From NCBI GenBank assembly GCA_963800395.1, contig CAWDBD010000020.1:14338-78337 (forward strand): a stretch of DNA of 64,000 nt, in the 5' to 3' direction. The notes under the pieces are model-generated. The model was given only the letters and a program-made list of their open reading frames with translations, was not told where the DNA came from and made no database searches. This DNA is from DASSBG01 sp963800395. GTDB lineage: Bacteria > Pseudomonadota > Gammaproteobacteria > Xanthomonadales > Rhodanobacteraceae. Position numbers and translations under genes: made by a program. This document shows, one piece after another, positions 42,629-51,079 of this stretch. Each line of letters begins with the position of its first letter. Position 1 is the stretch's first letter.

Positions 42629-42705
42629 GGCCCCGTAGTTCAGCTGGATAGAACAGCCGCCTCCTAAGCGGCAGGTCGCAGGTTCGAATCCTGCCGGGGT
42701 CGCCA
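42629..42705 (+). tRNA. tRNA-Arg (anticodon CCT)
   Basis: A complete 77-base cloverleaf: acceptor GGCCCCG pairing with CGGGGTC (one G-T), D-arm around GTTCAGCTGGATAGAAC, anticodon stem GCCGC/GCGGC with loop CTCCTAA, T-arm GCAGG-TTCGAAT-CCTGC, discriminator G and encoded CCA. The anticodon CCT reads AGG codons. It stands alone. No integrase or duplicated tRNA end is visible around it. Confidence 0.97.
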
Positions 42706-42880
42706 ACCATCGAGTTTGGGCCCTGCGCTCCCATGCGGGCAGCGCAGGTGTCAACGCCCCGCCTTTCGCCGAAAGGAGCCGTGGCAGACAAGGCAACCTT
42801 GCTTTGGCTCCCTCCGGCTGTCTGCTAAACTGTCCGTTTTGCGCGGCGAATTTGCGCCGTTCCGCATTGCAGGAGTCCCC

Positions 42881-44413
42881 ATGTCACACGAAATTCTCAA
42901 GGCCCTTGGCCTTTCCGACGTCAATTCCGGAACCTATCTGGGCAACGGCGAATGGTCCGATGACACCAGCGCCGGCACCATCGAGGTGACCAACCCGGCG
43001 ACCAACGAGGTCATTGCCAAGGTGCATGGCACCAGCAAGGCGGACTACGAGACCATCGTCAAGCGCGCTCGCGAGGCCTTCGAGACCTGGCGCATGACCC
43101 CCGCGCCGCAGCGCGGCGAAGCGGTGCGTCTGTGTGGCGAGGCACTGCGCAAGCACAAGGATGCCCTGGGCAGCCTGGTCAGCCTGGAAAACGGCAAGAT
43201 CAAGCCCGAGGGCGACGGCGAAGTGCAGGAGATGATCGACATCGCCGACTTCGCGGTCGGCCAGAGCCGCATGATGTACGGCCTGACCATGCATTCGGAG
43301 CGTCCCGGCCACCGCATGTACGAGCAGTGGCACCCGCTGGGCCTGGTCGGCATCATCTCTGCCTTCAACTTCCCGGTCGCGGTATGGGCGTGGAACGCGA
43401 TGCTGGCCGCCGCCTGTGGCGACATCTGCATCTGGAAGCCGTCACCCAAGACCCCGCTGACCGCCATCGCCACGATGAAGGTCTGCAACGAGGCGCTGAA
43501 GGCTGGTGGCTTCCCCGAGATCTTCTACATGTTCAATGACGCCGACAACAAGCTGGCGGCCGAGTTCGTCGACGACAAGCGCATCGATCTGATCAGCTTC
43601 ACCGGTTCGTGCGCGGTCGGACGCAAGGTCGGCGTGCGTGTGGCCGAGCGCATGGGCCGCTCGCTGCTGGAACTGGGCGGCAACAACGCCATGATCGTGG
43701 ACGAAACCGCTGACCTGAAGCTGGCCATTCCGGCCATCGCCTTCGGCGCCGTCGGCACCGCCGGCCAGCGCTGCACGTCGACCCGCCGCCTGATCGTGCA
43801 CGAGTCGATCGCCGACGAGGTCACCGAGAAGCTGGTCAAGGCCTACCAGCAGATCGAGAAAAAGATCGGCGATCCCACCGACCCAAGCACCCTGATGGGT
43901 CCGATGATCGACCCGGATGCCGTGGAGCGCTTCAGCAAGGCACTGGAAGCAGCCCAGGCCGCGGGCGGCACCGTTGCCACGGGTGGCAAGAAGCTCGACG
44001 GCAAAGGCAACTTTGTCACGCCCGCCATCGTCACCGGGCTCAAGGGTGATGCCGAGATCGTGCGCACCGAAACCTTTGCTCCGATCCTGTACGTGGTGCC
44101 CTACAAGGACCTGGACGATGCCATTGCGCTGCAGAACAGCGTGCCGCAGGGCCTGTCCAGCGCCTTCTTCACGCTCAACATGCGCAACGCCGAGCGCTTC
44201 CTGTCAGCCACGGGCTCGGACTGCGGCATTGCCAACGTCAACATCGGCACCTCGGGCGCCGAAATCGGTGGCGCATTCGGCGGCGAAAAGGAAACCGGCG
44301 GTGGCCGCGAGTCCGGCTCCGATGCCTGGCGTGCCTACATGCGCCGTCAGACCAATACCATCAACTGGTCTTCCGAGTTGCCGCTGGCGCAGGGCATCAA
44401 GTTCGACATCTGA
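42881..44413 (+). CDS. amaB: ALDH7-type aldehyde dehydrogenase (probable alpha-aminoadipic semialdehyde dehydrogenase)
   Basis: A 510-residue NAD-dependent aldehyde dehydrogenase. The active-site Cys is in VGTAGQRCTSTRRLIVHE and the Glu in LELGGNNAMIVDE. The C-terminal stretch GGGRESGSDAWRAYMRRQTN, followed by NWSSELPLAQGIKF, is the ALDH7 (antiquitin) fingerprint. That family oxidises L-aminoadipate semialdehyde / piperideine-6-carboxylate in lysine catabolism. The start has AGGAG seven bases upstream. It is a single-gene unit between tRNA-Arg and a strong terminator. The symbol is a family-based assignment. Confidence 0.93.
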   Translation: MSHEILKALGLSDVNSGTYLGNGEWSDDTSAGTIEVTNPATNEVIAKVHGTSKADYETIVKRAREAFETWRMTPAPQRGEAVRLCGEALRKHKDALGSLVSLENGKIKPEGDGEVQEMIDIADFAVGQSRMMYGLTMHSERPGHRMYEQWHPLGLVGIISAFNFPVAVWAWNAMLAAACGDICIWKPSPKTPLTAIATMKVCNEALKAGGFPEIFYMFNDADNKLAAEFVDDKRIDLISFTGSCAVGRKVGVRVAERMGRSLLELGGNNAMIVDETADLKLAIPAIAFGAVGTAGQRCTSTRRLIVHESIADEVTEKLVKAYQQIEKKIGDPTDPSTLMGPMIDPDAVERFSKALEAAQAAGGTVATGGKKLDGKGNFVTPAIVTGLKGDAEIVRTETFAPILYVVPYKDLDDAIALQNSVPQGLSSAFFTLNMRNAERFLSATGSDCGIANVNIGTSGAEIGGAFGGEKETGGGRESGSDAWRAYMRRQTNTINWSSELPLAQGIKFDI

Positions 44414-44436
44414 CCCATCCCGCCTTGGCGGGCAAG

Positions 44437-44475
44437 CGCCGAGCGGAACCCTGACAGGGTTCCGCTCGGCGTTTT
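44437..44475 (+). terminator. Strong Rho-independent terminator of the ALDH7 gene
   Basis: Perfect 16-pair stem CGCCGAGCGGAACCCT / AGGGTTCCGCTCGGCG with loop GAC, followed by TTTT, 23 bases after the stop codon. The length of the perfect stem makes it effective and possibly active in both directions; it also lies downstream of the opposing fumarylacetoacetase gene. Confidence 0.93.
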
Positions 44476-44517
44476 CGTATTCACCTGGGCGAATACGCCA
44501 GCTAGGCCCGGTGCAGA

Positions 44518-45498
44518 TCAGGCCTCTTTTACGGTCTGCTCGATGCTGCCGAAGATGCTCTGGCCGTCCTTGTTGGTGATCTCGATACACACCGTGTCAC
44601 CAAACTTCAGAAACGGCGTGCTCGGCTCGCCATCGCGCAGCTTTTCCACCGTACGCTGTTCTGCCAGACACGAGGCACCCTTGCTGGTGTCCTCGTTGGC
44701 AATGGTCCCCGAACCGACAATGGCACCGGCGCTCAGCGGCCGTGTCCTGGCAGCGTGCGCCACCAGCTGGGCAAAGTTGAACTGCATGTCGACGCCGCAT
44801 TCGGCCTCGCCAAACCACTTGCCGTTGAGCTGGGTCCGCATCGGCAGATTCAACTTGCTGTCCTGCCAGGCATCGCCCAGCTCGTCGGGCGTCACGAATA
44901 CCGGCGACAGCGCCGAGCGTGGCTTGGATTGCAGGAAGCCGAAGCCTTTTGCCAGTTCCGGAGGAATCAGTCCGCGCAGGGAGACATCATTGACCAGGCC
45001 GATGAGCTGGATGTGATCGGCGGCCTGCTCCGGTGTGACCGCCATCGGCACGTCGTCGGTAATCACGACCACCTCGGCCTCCAGGTCGATGCCGTAATCC
45101 TCGCTGGTCACCTGTATATCATCGCGTGGGCCCATGAAACCCGCGCTGGTCGCCTGGTACATGAGCGGGTCGGTGTAGAAGGTTTCCGGCACTTCGGCAC
45201 CGCGTGCCTTGCGTACCCGCGCCACGTGCGGCAGATACGCGCTGCCATCCAGAAATTCATAGGCGCGCGGCAACGGCGCGGCAAGTGCGGTCATGTCCAG
45301 ATCAAACGCACCGGCTGCCTTGCCTGCATTCAGTTCGTCGTAGAGTGCGTTCAGTCGCGGCGCCGTGCCGGACCAGTCTTCCAGAGCAGCCTGCAGCGTG
45401 GAGGCAATACCGGCAGCCTTGACGGCGCTTTTGAGGTCGCGGCTGACGACGATCAAGGTACCATCGCGTCCGCCTTCTTTGAGTGATCCAAGTTTCAT
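44518..45498 (-). CDS. fahA: Fumarylacetoacetate hydrolase
   Basis: Last step of tyrosine degradation (fumarylacetoacetate to fumarate and acetoacetate). The 326-residue product has metal-binding Glu residues in YGIDLEAEVVVITDDVP, then LVNDVSLRGLIPPEL, KGFGFLQSKPRSALSPVFVT and the C-terminal GAIVGSGTIANEDTSKGAS. This is the short bacterial FAH type that pairs with hmgA in xanthomonads and pseudomonads. ATG 45498 begins MKLGSLKEGGRDGTL. It follows hmgA by 55 bp on the same strand. Maleylacetoacetate isomerase is not in the window. Confidence 0.93.
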   Translation of the reverse strand: MKLGSLKEGGRDGTLIVVSRDLKSAVKAAGIASTLQAALEDWSGTAPRLNALYDELNAGKAAGAFDLDMTALAAPLPRAYEFLDGSAYLPHVARVRKARGAEVPETFYTDPLMYQATSAGFMGPRDDIQVTSEDYGIDLEAEVVVITDDVPMAVTPEQAADHIQLIGLVNDVSLRGLIPPELAKGFGFLQSKPRSALSPVFVTPDELGDAWQDSKLNLPMRTQLNGKWFGEAECGVDMQFNFAQLVAHAARTRPLSAGAIVGSGTIANEDTSKGASCLAEQRTVEKLRDGEPSTPFLKFGDTVCIEITNKDGQSIFGSIEQTVKEA

Positions 45499-45553
45499 GG
45501 TGCGTCCTTTGGTTCGTTTGGAATGAGTTCGGCGACATCGTGATATCAACACA

Positions 45554-46867
45554 TCACGATTCGGAAAAATGCTTCTCCAGCCCCTGCCAGCACTTGTAAT
45601 AGTCTTTCTGCAGCCAGTCGGCATCCAGCGCCTGGCGGGTGGGCACGATAACGGCACGAGTCTCGAACATGAAAGCCATGGTGTCAGTGACATGCTGCGG
45701 CTGGCTGGTATCCATGGCAGAAGCCTTCTTGAAACTGGCCGCATCCGGGCCATGACCGCTCATGCAATTGTGCAGCGAGGAACTGCCCGGCACGAAGCCC
45801 TGATTGTCCTCGCCGGCCTCCTTGGCATCGTATTTACCGTGAACCAAGCCCATGAATTCGCTGGCGATATTGCGGTGGAACCAGGGCGGACGGAAGGTGT
45901 TCTCGGCTACCAGCCAGCGCGGCGGGAAGATGGCAAAGTCGATGTTGGCCGTGCCCGCGGTATCGCTGGGCGATGTCAGTACAGTGAAAATGCTCGGGTC
46001 CGGGTGATCAAAACTGATCGAGCCGATCGTGTTGAAATGGCGCAGATCGTATTTGTAGGGCGCGCAGTTGCCGTGCCATGCCACCACATCCAGCGGACTG
46101 TGACCGATGTCGGCTATCCACAGACGGCCGTGGAACTTGGCGATCAGTTCGAATTCGCCTTCGATGTCCTCGAACGCCGCTACCGGCGTCAGGAAATCAC
46201 GTGCGTTGGCCAGGCCGTTGGAGCCGATCGGGCCCAGCTCCGGCAAACGCAGCATCGCGCCAAAGTTCTCGCACAGGTAGCCGCTGGCCGTGCCATCGGG
46301 CAGATCCACCCGGAAGCGCACGCCGCGCGGGATGACCGCAATCTCCTGCGGCTCGACCACCAGCACGCCCATTTCGGTGGCAATGCGCAACCGACCCGCC
46401 TGCGGAACCAGCAGCATCTCGGCATCGGCGTTGTAGAAATAGCGCGCATCCATGTCGCGCGACGCGCTGTACAGATGAATGCCGATACCCTGCTGGCTGG
46501 CGGCGCTGCCATTGCCGGCGATGGTCCACAGGCCCTCGATGAAGCTGGTTTTCCTGCCGGCTTCGGGCATCGGTGACCAGCGCAACTGGTTGGGCGTGGC
46601 CGTGCCCTCATCGAAACGGTTGTGAAAGGTCGAGTGCGACAACTCCTCGAACGGCTGGTGCACGGCGGCGGGCCGGATGCGATACAGCCAGCTGCGGCGA
46701 TTGTCTGCACGTGGTGCAGTGAATGCCGTACCCGACAGCTGTTCGGCATACAAGCCGTGCGCCACGTGCTGTGGTGAGTTGCGATGTGCCGGCAGGGTTC
46801 CCGGCCTGGCTTCGGTGGCAAATTCGTTGCCGAAGCCGCTTTGATATCCGTGCTGAGTGCTACCCAT
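45554..46867 (-). CDS. hmgA: Homogentisate 1,2-dioxygenase
   Basis: Opens the ring of homogentisate in tyrosine/phenylalanine catabolism, using Fe(II). The 437-residue product starts MGSTQHGYQSGFGNEFATEA and contains the iron ligands: His and Glu in WFHRNIASEFMGLVHG and the second His in LHNCMSGHGPD. Length fits the family (about 430-445). It is upstream of fahA and near hppD (47482-48576), the enzyme that makes its substrate. Confidence 0.97.
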   Translation of the reverse strand: MGSTQHGYQSGFGNEFATEARPGTLPAHRNSPQHVAHGLYAEQLSGTAFTAPRADNRRSWLYRIRPAAVHQPFEELSHSTFHNRFDEGTATPNQLRWSPMPEAGRKTSFIEGLWTIAGNGSAASQQGIGIHLYSASRDMDARYFYNADAEMLLVPQAGRLRIATEMGVLVVEPQEIAVIPRGVRFRVDLPDGTASGYLCENFGAMLRLPELGPIGSNGLANARDFLTPVAAFEDIEGEFELIAKFHGRLWIADIGHSPLDVVAWHGNCAPYKYDLRHFNTIGSISFDHPDPSIFTVLTSPSDTAGTANIDFAIFPPRWLVAENTFRPPWFHRNIASEFMGLVHGKYDAKEAGEDNQGFVPGSSSLHNCMSGHGPDAASFKKASAMDTSQPQHVTDTMAFMFETRAVIVPTRQALDADWLQKDYYKCWQGLEKHFSES

Positions 46868-47010
46868 GTCTGACTCCTGCTTGCGCGACTCGCGCGATTT
46901 GACGAAACATGCCGGAACAGCGTTTGTTTGCCATGCGGCGTGGGACTATGATCAATGCCGTCTCAGCCGTCGGGGGACAACCATCATTTTCCTTGAATTG
47001 AGGGTTGAAC

Positions 47011-47376
47011 ATGACTGAAGAACGCAGTGCCATTGTGCGCGAACTGAGCGCACCGCTGGCAGCAGGCAAGGGCTGGATGAAGTTGCTGGGGGTGGTGTTC
47101 ATCATCCAGGGCGCCCTCGCTGCCATCACCATAGTCGGTATCATCGTTGCCTGGCTGCCCATCTGGATCGGTGTCCTGCTGATGCAATCGGCCGGCGCAA
47201 TTGAACAGGCCCAGGCTACCGGTGACGAAGTGCAATTCCGCCGATCCATGGACAAGCTGCGCACCTACTTCCTGATACTCGGCATACTGCTCCTGATCAG
47301 CATCGTGATGATGGTGCTTGCCATTTTCTCGGGCGCCATGCTGGGAACCTTGCTGCACAGCACCGGCAACTTCTGA
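47011..47376 (+). CDS. Small membrane protein resembling DUF5362
   Basis: A 121-residue protein with two long hydrophobic stretches: WMKLLGVVFIIQGALAAITI continuing through VGIIVAWLPIWIGVLLM (probably two close spans), and YFLILGILLLISIVMMVLAI. A short amphipathic middle (AIEQAQATGDEVQFRRSMDK) joins them. The pattern resembles the DUF5362 family of unknown function; the assignment is from memory of the family and only moderately sure. AGGG lies six bases before the ATG at 47011. It stands between hmgA (divergent) and hppD (convergent), with no obvious functional tie to tyrosine degradation. Confidence 0.75.
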   Translation: MTEERSAIVRELSAPLAAGKGWMKLLGVVFIIQGALAAITIVGIIVAWLPIWIGVLLMQSAGAIEQAQATGDEVQFRRSMDKLRTYFLILGILLLISIVMMVLAIFSGAMLGTLLHSTGNF

Positions 47377-47481
47377 TCGGATCGCGCTCCGCGCAAACCA
47401 TGACAGAGCAGCCGGTTCTGCTACCCGCCCGGGCTTCAGGGCGCGAACAGAGCCGGCTGGCTTTGCCGCTTTCCCGACGAA

Positions 47482-48576
47482 TCAGAGCACGCCGCGCTTG
47501 ATCTGGTCGCGCTCGATGGATTCGAACAGGGCCTGGAAATTGCCCTCGCCAAACCCCTCGTTGCCCTTGCGCTGGATGATCTCGAAGAAGATCGGGCCGA
47601 TCACGTTCTCGGTGAAGATCTGCAGCAGCAGCTTGCTCTTGGTCTCCGTATCGGCGTCAATGAGAATCTTGTTTTTCGCCAGTCGCGCCACGTCTTCGCC
47701 GTGGTTGGGCACGCGCTCGTCGATGACCTCGAAATAGGTATCGGGGGTGTCCAGGAACCGCACGCCGGCCTCGCGCATCTGCTCGACCGTCTCGTAGATG
47801 TTGTTGGTGAAGCAGGCGATGTGCTGGATGCCCTCGCCATGGTAGGCATCCAGATATTCGTTGATCTGCGACTTGGGGTTGTCCGACTCGTTGAGCGGAA
47901 TCCGGACGATGCCATCGGGTGCAGTCATGGCCTTGGAAACCAGCCCGGTCTTGGATCCCTTGATGTCGAAATACCTGATCTCGCGGAAGTTGAACAGTTT
48001 TTCGTAATACTCCGACCATTTGGCCATATTGCCGAAATGCAGGTTGTGGGTCAGGTGATCGATGAAGGTCAGGCCGAATCCGGCCGGATCCTGATCGGCA
48101 CCCTCGATGGGGTCATAGTCGCCATCGAAGGTGCTGCCCTTGTCGCCGTAGCGATCCACCAGATAGAGCATGCAATCGCCGATGCCCTTGATGACCGGCG
48201 CGGCAACGGCCTTGCTCTCGGGCTTGTGCTCGATCTGTTCACCGCCGTTGCCAAGCACCGCATCCAGAACCTCGTCGGCCGGCTTGCTGAAGCGGATGGC
48301 GAAGCCGCAGGCACACGGACCATGCTGCTCGGCAAAGTCGGCGGCAAACGAATCCGGATCCTCGTTGACCAGGAAGTTGACTCGATTCTGGCGGTATACG
48401 GTGATGGGACGGCTCTTGTGCTTGAGCACGGCCGTGAAGCCCATGCGCGTGAACAATGCGCGCAATTGCGCGGCCTGCTCGCCGGGCGCGGCGAACTCGA
48501 CGAATTCGAAACCGTCGATACCCATGGGGTTCTCGAAAGTAGTGACCTGCATGCCAAGATCGGGTTGGGCGCTCAT
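47482..48576 (-). CDS. hppD: 4-hydroxyphenylpyruvate dioxygenase
   Basis: Converts 4-hydroxyphenylpyruvate to homogentisate. The 364-residue product has the three Fe(II) ligands of the vicinal-oxygen-chelate fold: His in FIDHLTHNLHFGNM, His in GIQHIACFTNNIYETV and Glu in GPIFFEIIQRKGNEGFGEGN. The C-terminal FFEIIQRKG(N)xGFGxGNFxAL signature is complete. ATG 48576 begins MSAQPDLGMQVTTFENPMGI. It is divergent from a MarR regulator 135 bp away, which likely controls it. Confidence 0.97.
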   Translation of the reverse strand: MSAQPDLGMQVTTFENPMGIDGFEFVEFAAPGEQAAQLRALFTRMGFTAVLKHKSRPITVYRQNRVNFLVNEDPDSFAADFAEQHGPCACGFAIRFSKPADEVLDAVLGNGGEQIEHKPESKAVAAPVIKGIGDCMLYLVDRYGDKGSTFDGDYDPIEGADQDPAGFGLTFIDHLTHNLHFGNMAKWSEYYEKLFNFREIRYFDIKGSKTGLVSKAMTAPDGIVRIPLNESDNPKSQINEYLDAYHGEGIQHIACFTNNIYETVEQMREAGVRFLDTPDTYFEVIDERVPNHGEDVARLAKNKILIDADTETKSKLLLQIFTENVIGPIFFEIIQRKGNEGFGEGNFQALFESIERDQIKRGVL

Positions 48577-48711
48577 GACGAATCTCCGCGTATTGAGTGG
48601 ATCGGGTTGGATTGAAGATGTGTCACCGGGATTCCGCAGCGGCCCTGCCGTTGGACGAACGCGGCTGGCACATCTATAGTTACATTTGAAACCAATTACC
48701 CAGAATAGCAC

Positions 48712-49149
48712 ATGAACCCGGATCATTCGCCCCTCGAACTGGAACGATTTCTGCCCTATCGGCTGTCGATCCTGTCGAACCAGATCAGCCAGGCCATTGC
48801 CAGCGAATACCAGGACCGCTTCGACCTGTCCATGACCGAATGGCGCGTGATGGCCGTGCTGGCCCGCTTCGCCGCCCTGTCCGCGCGCGAAGTCGCCGAG
48901 CACACCGCGATGGACAAGGTAGCCGTCAGCCGCGCCCTGGCCAAACTGGTGGCCGCCGGTCGCGTCGACCGCCAGCGCCACAATGAAGATCGCCGCCGCT
49001 CGGTGCTGCACCTGAGCGAGGAAGGCTGGCGTATTCATGACACCGTGGCGCCACTGGCGAGGCAACATGAAACACGCATGCTGGCCGAACTGAGCGATGG
49101 CGAGATCGATACCCTGGCACGCATTCTGGACAAGCTTGCGCCGGTTTGA
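48712..49149 (+). CDS. MarR-family transcriptional regulator, probable regulator of tyrosine degradation
   Basis: A 145-residue winged-helix regulator: YRLSILSNQISQAIASEYQD, the recognition region LSAREVAEHTAMDKVAVSRA, and the wing DRQRHNEDRRRSVLHLSEEG. The gene diverges from hppD across 135 bp, the classic layout for a MarR protein controlling its neighbour; the ligand is probably homogentisate or a related aromatic acid, by inference. I see no perfect palindrome in the shared region; an AT-richer stretch lies at 48675-48700. A heptamer-repeat element begins seven bases after the stop. Confidence 0.92.
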   Translation: MNPDHSPLELERFLPYRLSILSNQISQAIASEYQDRFDLSMTEWRVMAVLARFAALSAREVAEHTAMDKVAVSRALAKLVAAGRVDRQRHNEDRRRSVLHLSEEGWRIHDTVAPLARQHETRMLAELSDGEIDTLARILDKLAPV

Positions 49150-49155
49150 GAGCAG

Positions 49156-49349
49156 GAAGTAGGGAGTGGAAAGTAGGGAGTAGATAGTAGAGACCCGAGC
49201 TGTGATGCGAGGGCGAAATTGACGGTGGTCCGGAACCATGCAGGAACTTCTCGCCCCTCTTGGCCATACCAACCCCACTCCCCACTCCCCACTCCCCACT
49301 TCCCACTTCCCACTCCCCACTTCCCACTCCCTACTTCCCACTCCCCACT
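49156..49349. repeat. Heptamer-array hairpin element: five 7-bp units, spacer, eleven complementary 7-bp units
   Basis: From 49156 there are five successive 7-bp units of the form RRAGTRG (GAAGTAG, GGAGTGG, AAAGTAG, GGAGTAG, ATAGTAG). After an 82-bp spacer, eleven in-phase units of YCCYACT follow (49273-49349), mostly CCCCACT and TCCCACT. The right-hand unit is the reverse complement of the left-hand one, so the arms can pair. The spacer has no frame or clear motif. The minus strand of the right arm is G-rich (AGTGGGG repeated). It lies between the marR stop codon and the peptide transporter gene. A second element of the same design is at 63496-63648. Confidence 0.9.
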
Positions 49350-49431
49350 TGCGTTCCAGAAATTGACTCCCCGCTGAATCCCTGTTAACTGTGGTCGCCG
49401 TTTTTACCCCACACAAACCAACGGCCTGCCC

Positions 49432-50946
49432 ATGAGTACACCCAGCGTTCCCGAGATCCCGCCCTCCGAAGCCCTCAAGGCGAAGCATCCACGCGGCCTC
49501 TACACCTTGTTTTTTACCGAGATGTGGGAACGCCTCAGCTACTACGGCATGCGCGGCATTCTGGTGCTGGCCATGGTCGACGCCATCGCCAATGATGGCC
49601 TCGGGCTCGATGACCAGAACGCCACCGCGATCTACGGGCTCTACACCGCCGGGGTCTATCTGCTGGCCCTGGCCGGCGGATGGATCGCCGACCATCTGAT
49701 GGGCGCACGCAGGACGGTCTGGTGGGGCGGCTGCATCATCGCCCTGGGCCACTTCACCATGGCCATTCCGGGCTCCATCTTCACCTTCTATCTGGGCATG
49801 CTGTTCATCGTGCTGGGTACCGGTCTGCTCAAGCCCAATATCAGCTCAATGGTTGGCGAGCTGTATCCCGAAGGAGGCGCGCGCCGTGACGCCGGCTTCT
49901 CCATCTATTACATGGGTATCAACCTGGGCGCCTTCATCGCACCGTTCATCTGCGGCACGCTGGGCGAGAAAGTCGGCTGGCACTGGGGCTTTGGCGCCGC
50001 AGGCGTGGGCATGGTCATCGGTTTGATCCAGTACCGCATCACCCAGCACCATCTGGGCGATATCGGCCTGATGAAGCCCGCCAGCCAGCGCAGCCAGAAA
50101 CAGGCAGCCAGAATTCGCGTCAACTGGTCAATTCTTACCGTGGCCCTGGTGGTTCTGGCATTGGCAGTCGCAGGCATCGCCATGGGCCTGATCCCGTTCA
50201 ATCCGGTGCTTGTCGCCAAAGCCAGTTCGGCCATCATCATTGGCCTGGCGGTCCTGTTCTTCGCCAGCGTCTACGCCTTTGGCAAACTGGACAAGCAGGA
50301 AAAGCTGCACGTGGGCGGCATCATCATGTTCTTCCTGGCCGCGGCAATCTTCTGGGCCGGCTTCGAGCAGGCCGGCTCGACCTTTAACCTGTTCGCCGAC
50401 CGCTATACCGATCGCACCTTCTTCGGCTGGGAAATGCCGGCAAGCTGGTTCCAGAGCGTCAACTCGATCTTCATCATTCTGCTGGCACCGGCTCTTGGTG
50501 CCATGTGGGTCCGCCTGGCCGCGAAGAACCTCAATCCGTCTCTGCCCATGAAAATGGCATTGGGTCTGATCCAGCTTGGCCTCGGCTTCCTGGTGATGTA
50601 CTTCGCCGCCAAGCTGGTGCTGGCCGGCAACCAGGTGCTGCCCACATGGCTGGTACTCACCTATCTGCTGCATACCACCGGCGAGCTGTGCCTGAGCCCG
50701 ATCGGCATGTCCGCCGTCACCAAGCTGTCACCCAAGCGCTTCAGCGGCCAGATGATGGGTACCTGGTTCATGGGTGCCGCACTGGGCAACCTCATCGCCG
50801 GCCTTGTGGCTGGCGAATTCACCGGCCAGAACGTGGCCGAAATGCCCCAGCACTTCATGACGGCCGTGATTCTGGCGGTCGGCGCCGGCGTGCTCATGAT
50901 CATCTTCCTCAAGCCATTGAAGAAGCTGATGGGCAAGGTGGAGTAG
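49432..50946 (+). CDS. Proton-dependent oligopeptide transporter (POT/PTR family)
   Basis: A 504-residue MFS protein with about 14 spans. It has the POT signature EMWERLSYYGMRGILVL in span 1 (the ExxERFxYY proton motif), then DHLMGARRTVWWGG, GTGLLKPNISSMVGELYP with GFSIYYMGINLGAFIAP, and FWAGFEQAGSTFNLFADRYT. It imports di- and tripeptides with protons. It fits a lifestyle using peptides and amino acids, in line with the nearby tyrosine, lysine and tryptophan catabolic genes. Start ATG 49432 begins MSTPSVPEIPPSEALKAKHP. Confidence 0.95.
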   Translation: MSTPSVPEIPPSEALKAKHPRGLYTLFFTEMWERLSYYGMRGILVLAMVDAIANDGLGLDDQNATAIYGLYTAGVYLLALAGGWIADHLMGARRTVWWGGCIIALGHFTMAIPGSIFTFYLGMLFIVLGTGLLKPNISSMVGELYPEGGARRDAGFSIYYMGINLGAFIAPFICGTLGEKVGWHWGFGAAGVGMVIGLIQYRITQHHLGDIGLMKPASQRSQKQAARIRVNWSILTVALVVLALAVAGIAMGLIPFNPVLVAKASSAIIIGLAVLFFASVYAFGKLDKQEKLHVGGIIMFFLAAAIFWAGFEQAGSTFNLFADRYTDRTFFGWEMPASWFQSVNSIFIILLAPALGAMWVRLAAKNLNPSLPMKMALGLIQLGLGFLVMYFAAKLVLAGNQVLPTWLVLTYLLHTTGELCLSPIGMSAVTKLSPKRFSGQMMGTWFMGAALGNLIAGLVAGEFTGQNVAEMPQHFMTAVILAVGAGVLMIIFLKPLKKLMGKVE

Positions 50947-51079
50947 GATTCGGGACGCGTGATGGGTCCACAGGCGGAAAAGCCGCGCAGCAGCGGCGGA
51001 GCACGCCTCAAGCAGGATGTCCCGATGGCTGGCCGAATTGCGTATGACTAGAAAGAACCCGCAAACCGGAACATGAATC

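Noticed and set aside
42629..42705. Integration site for a mobile element at tRNA-Arg
   Set aside because: No integrase gene, no duplicated tRNA 3' end, and flanking genes are housekeeping.
47377..47481. Hairpin AGCCGGTTCTG / CAGAGCCGGCT between convergent genes as terminator
   Set aside because: The arms are far apart with another GC-rich stem in the loop and no T-tract follows; weak support.
49273..49349. CRISPR array
   Set aside because: The repeat unit is 7 bp with no spacers between units, and there are no cas genes; it is a tandem repeat.
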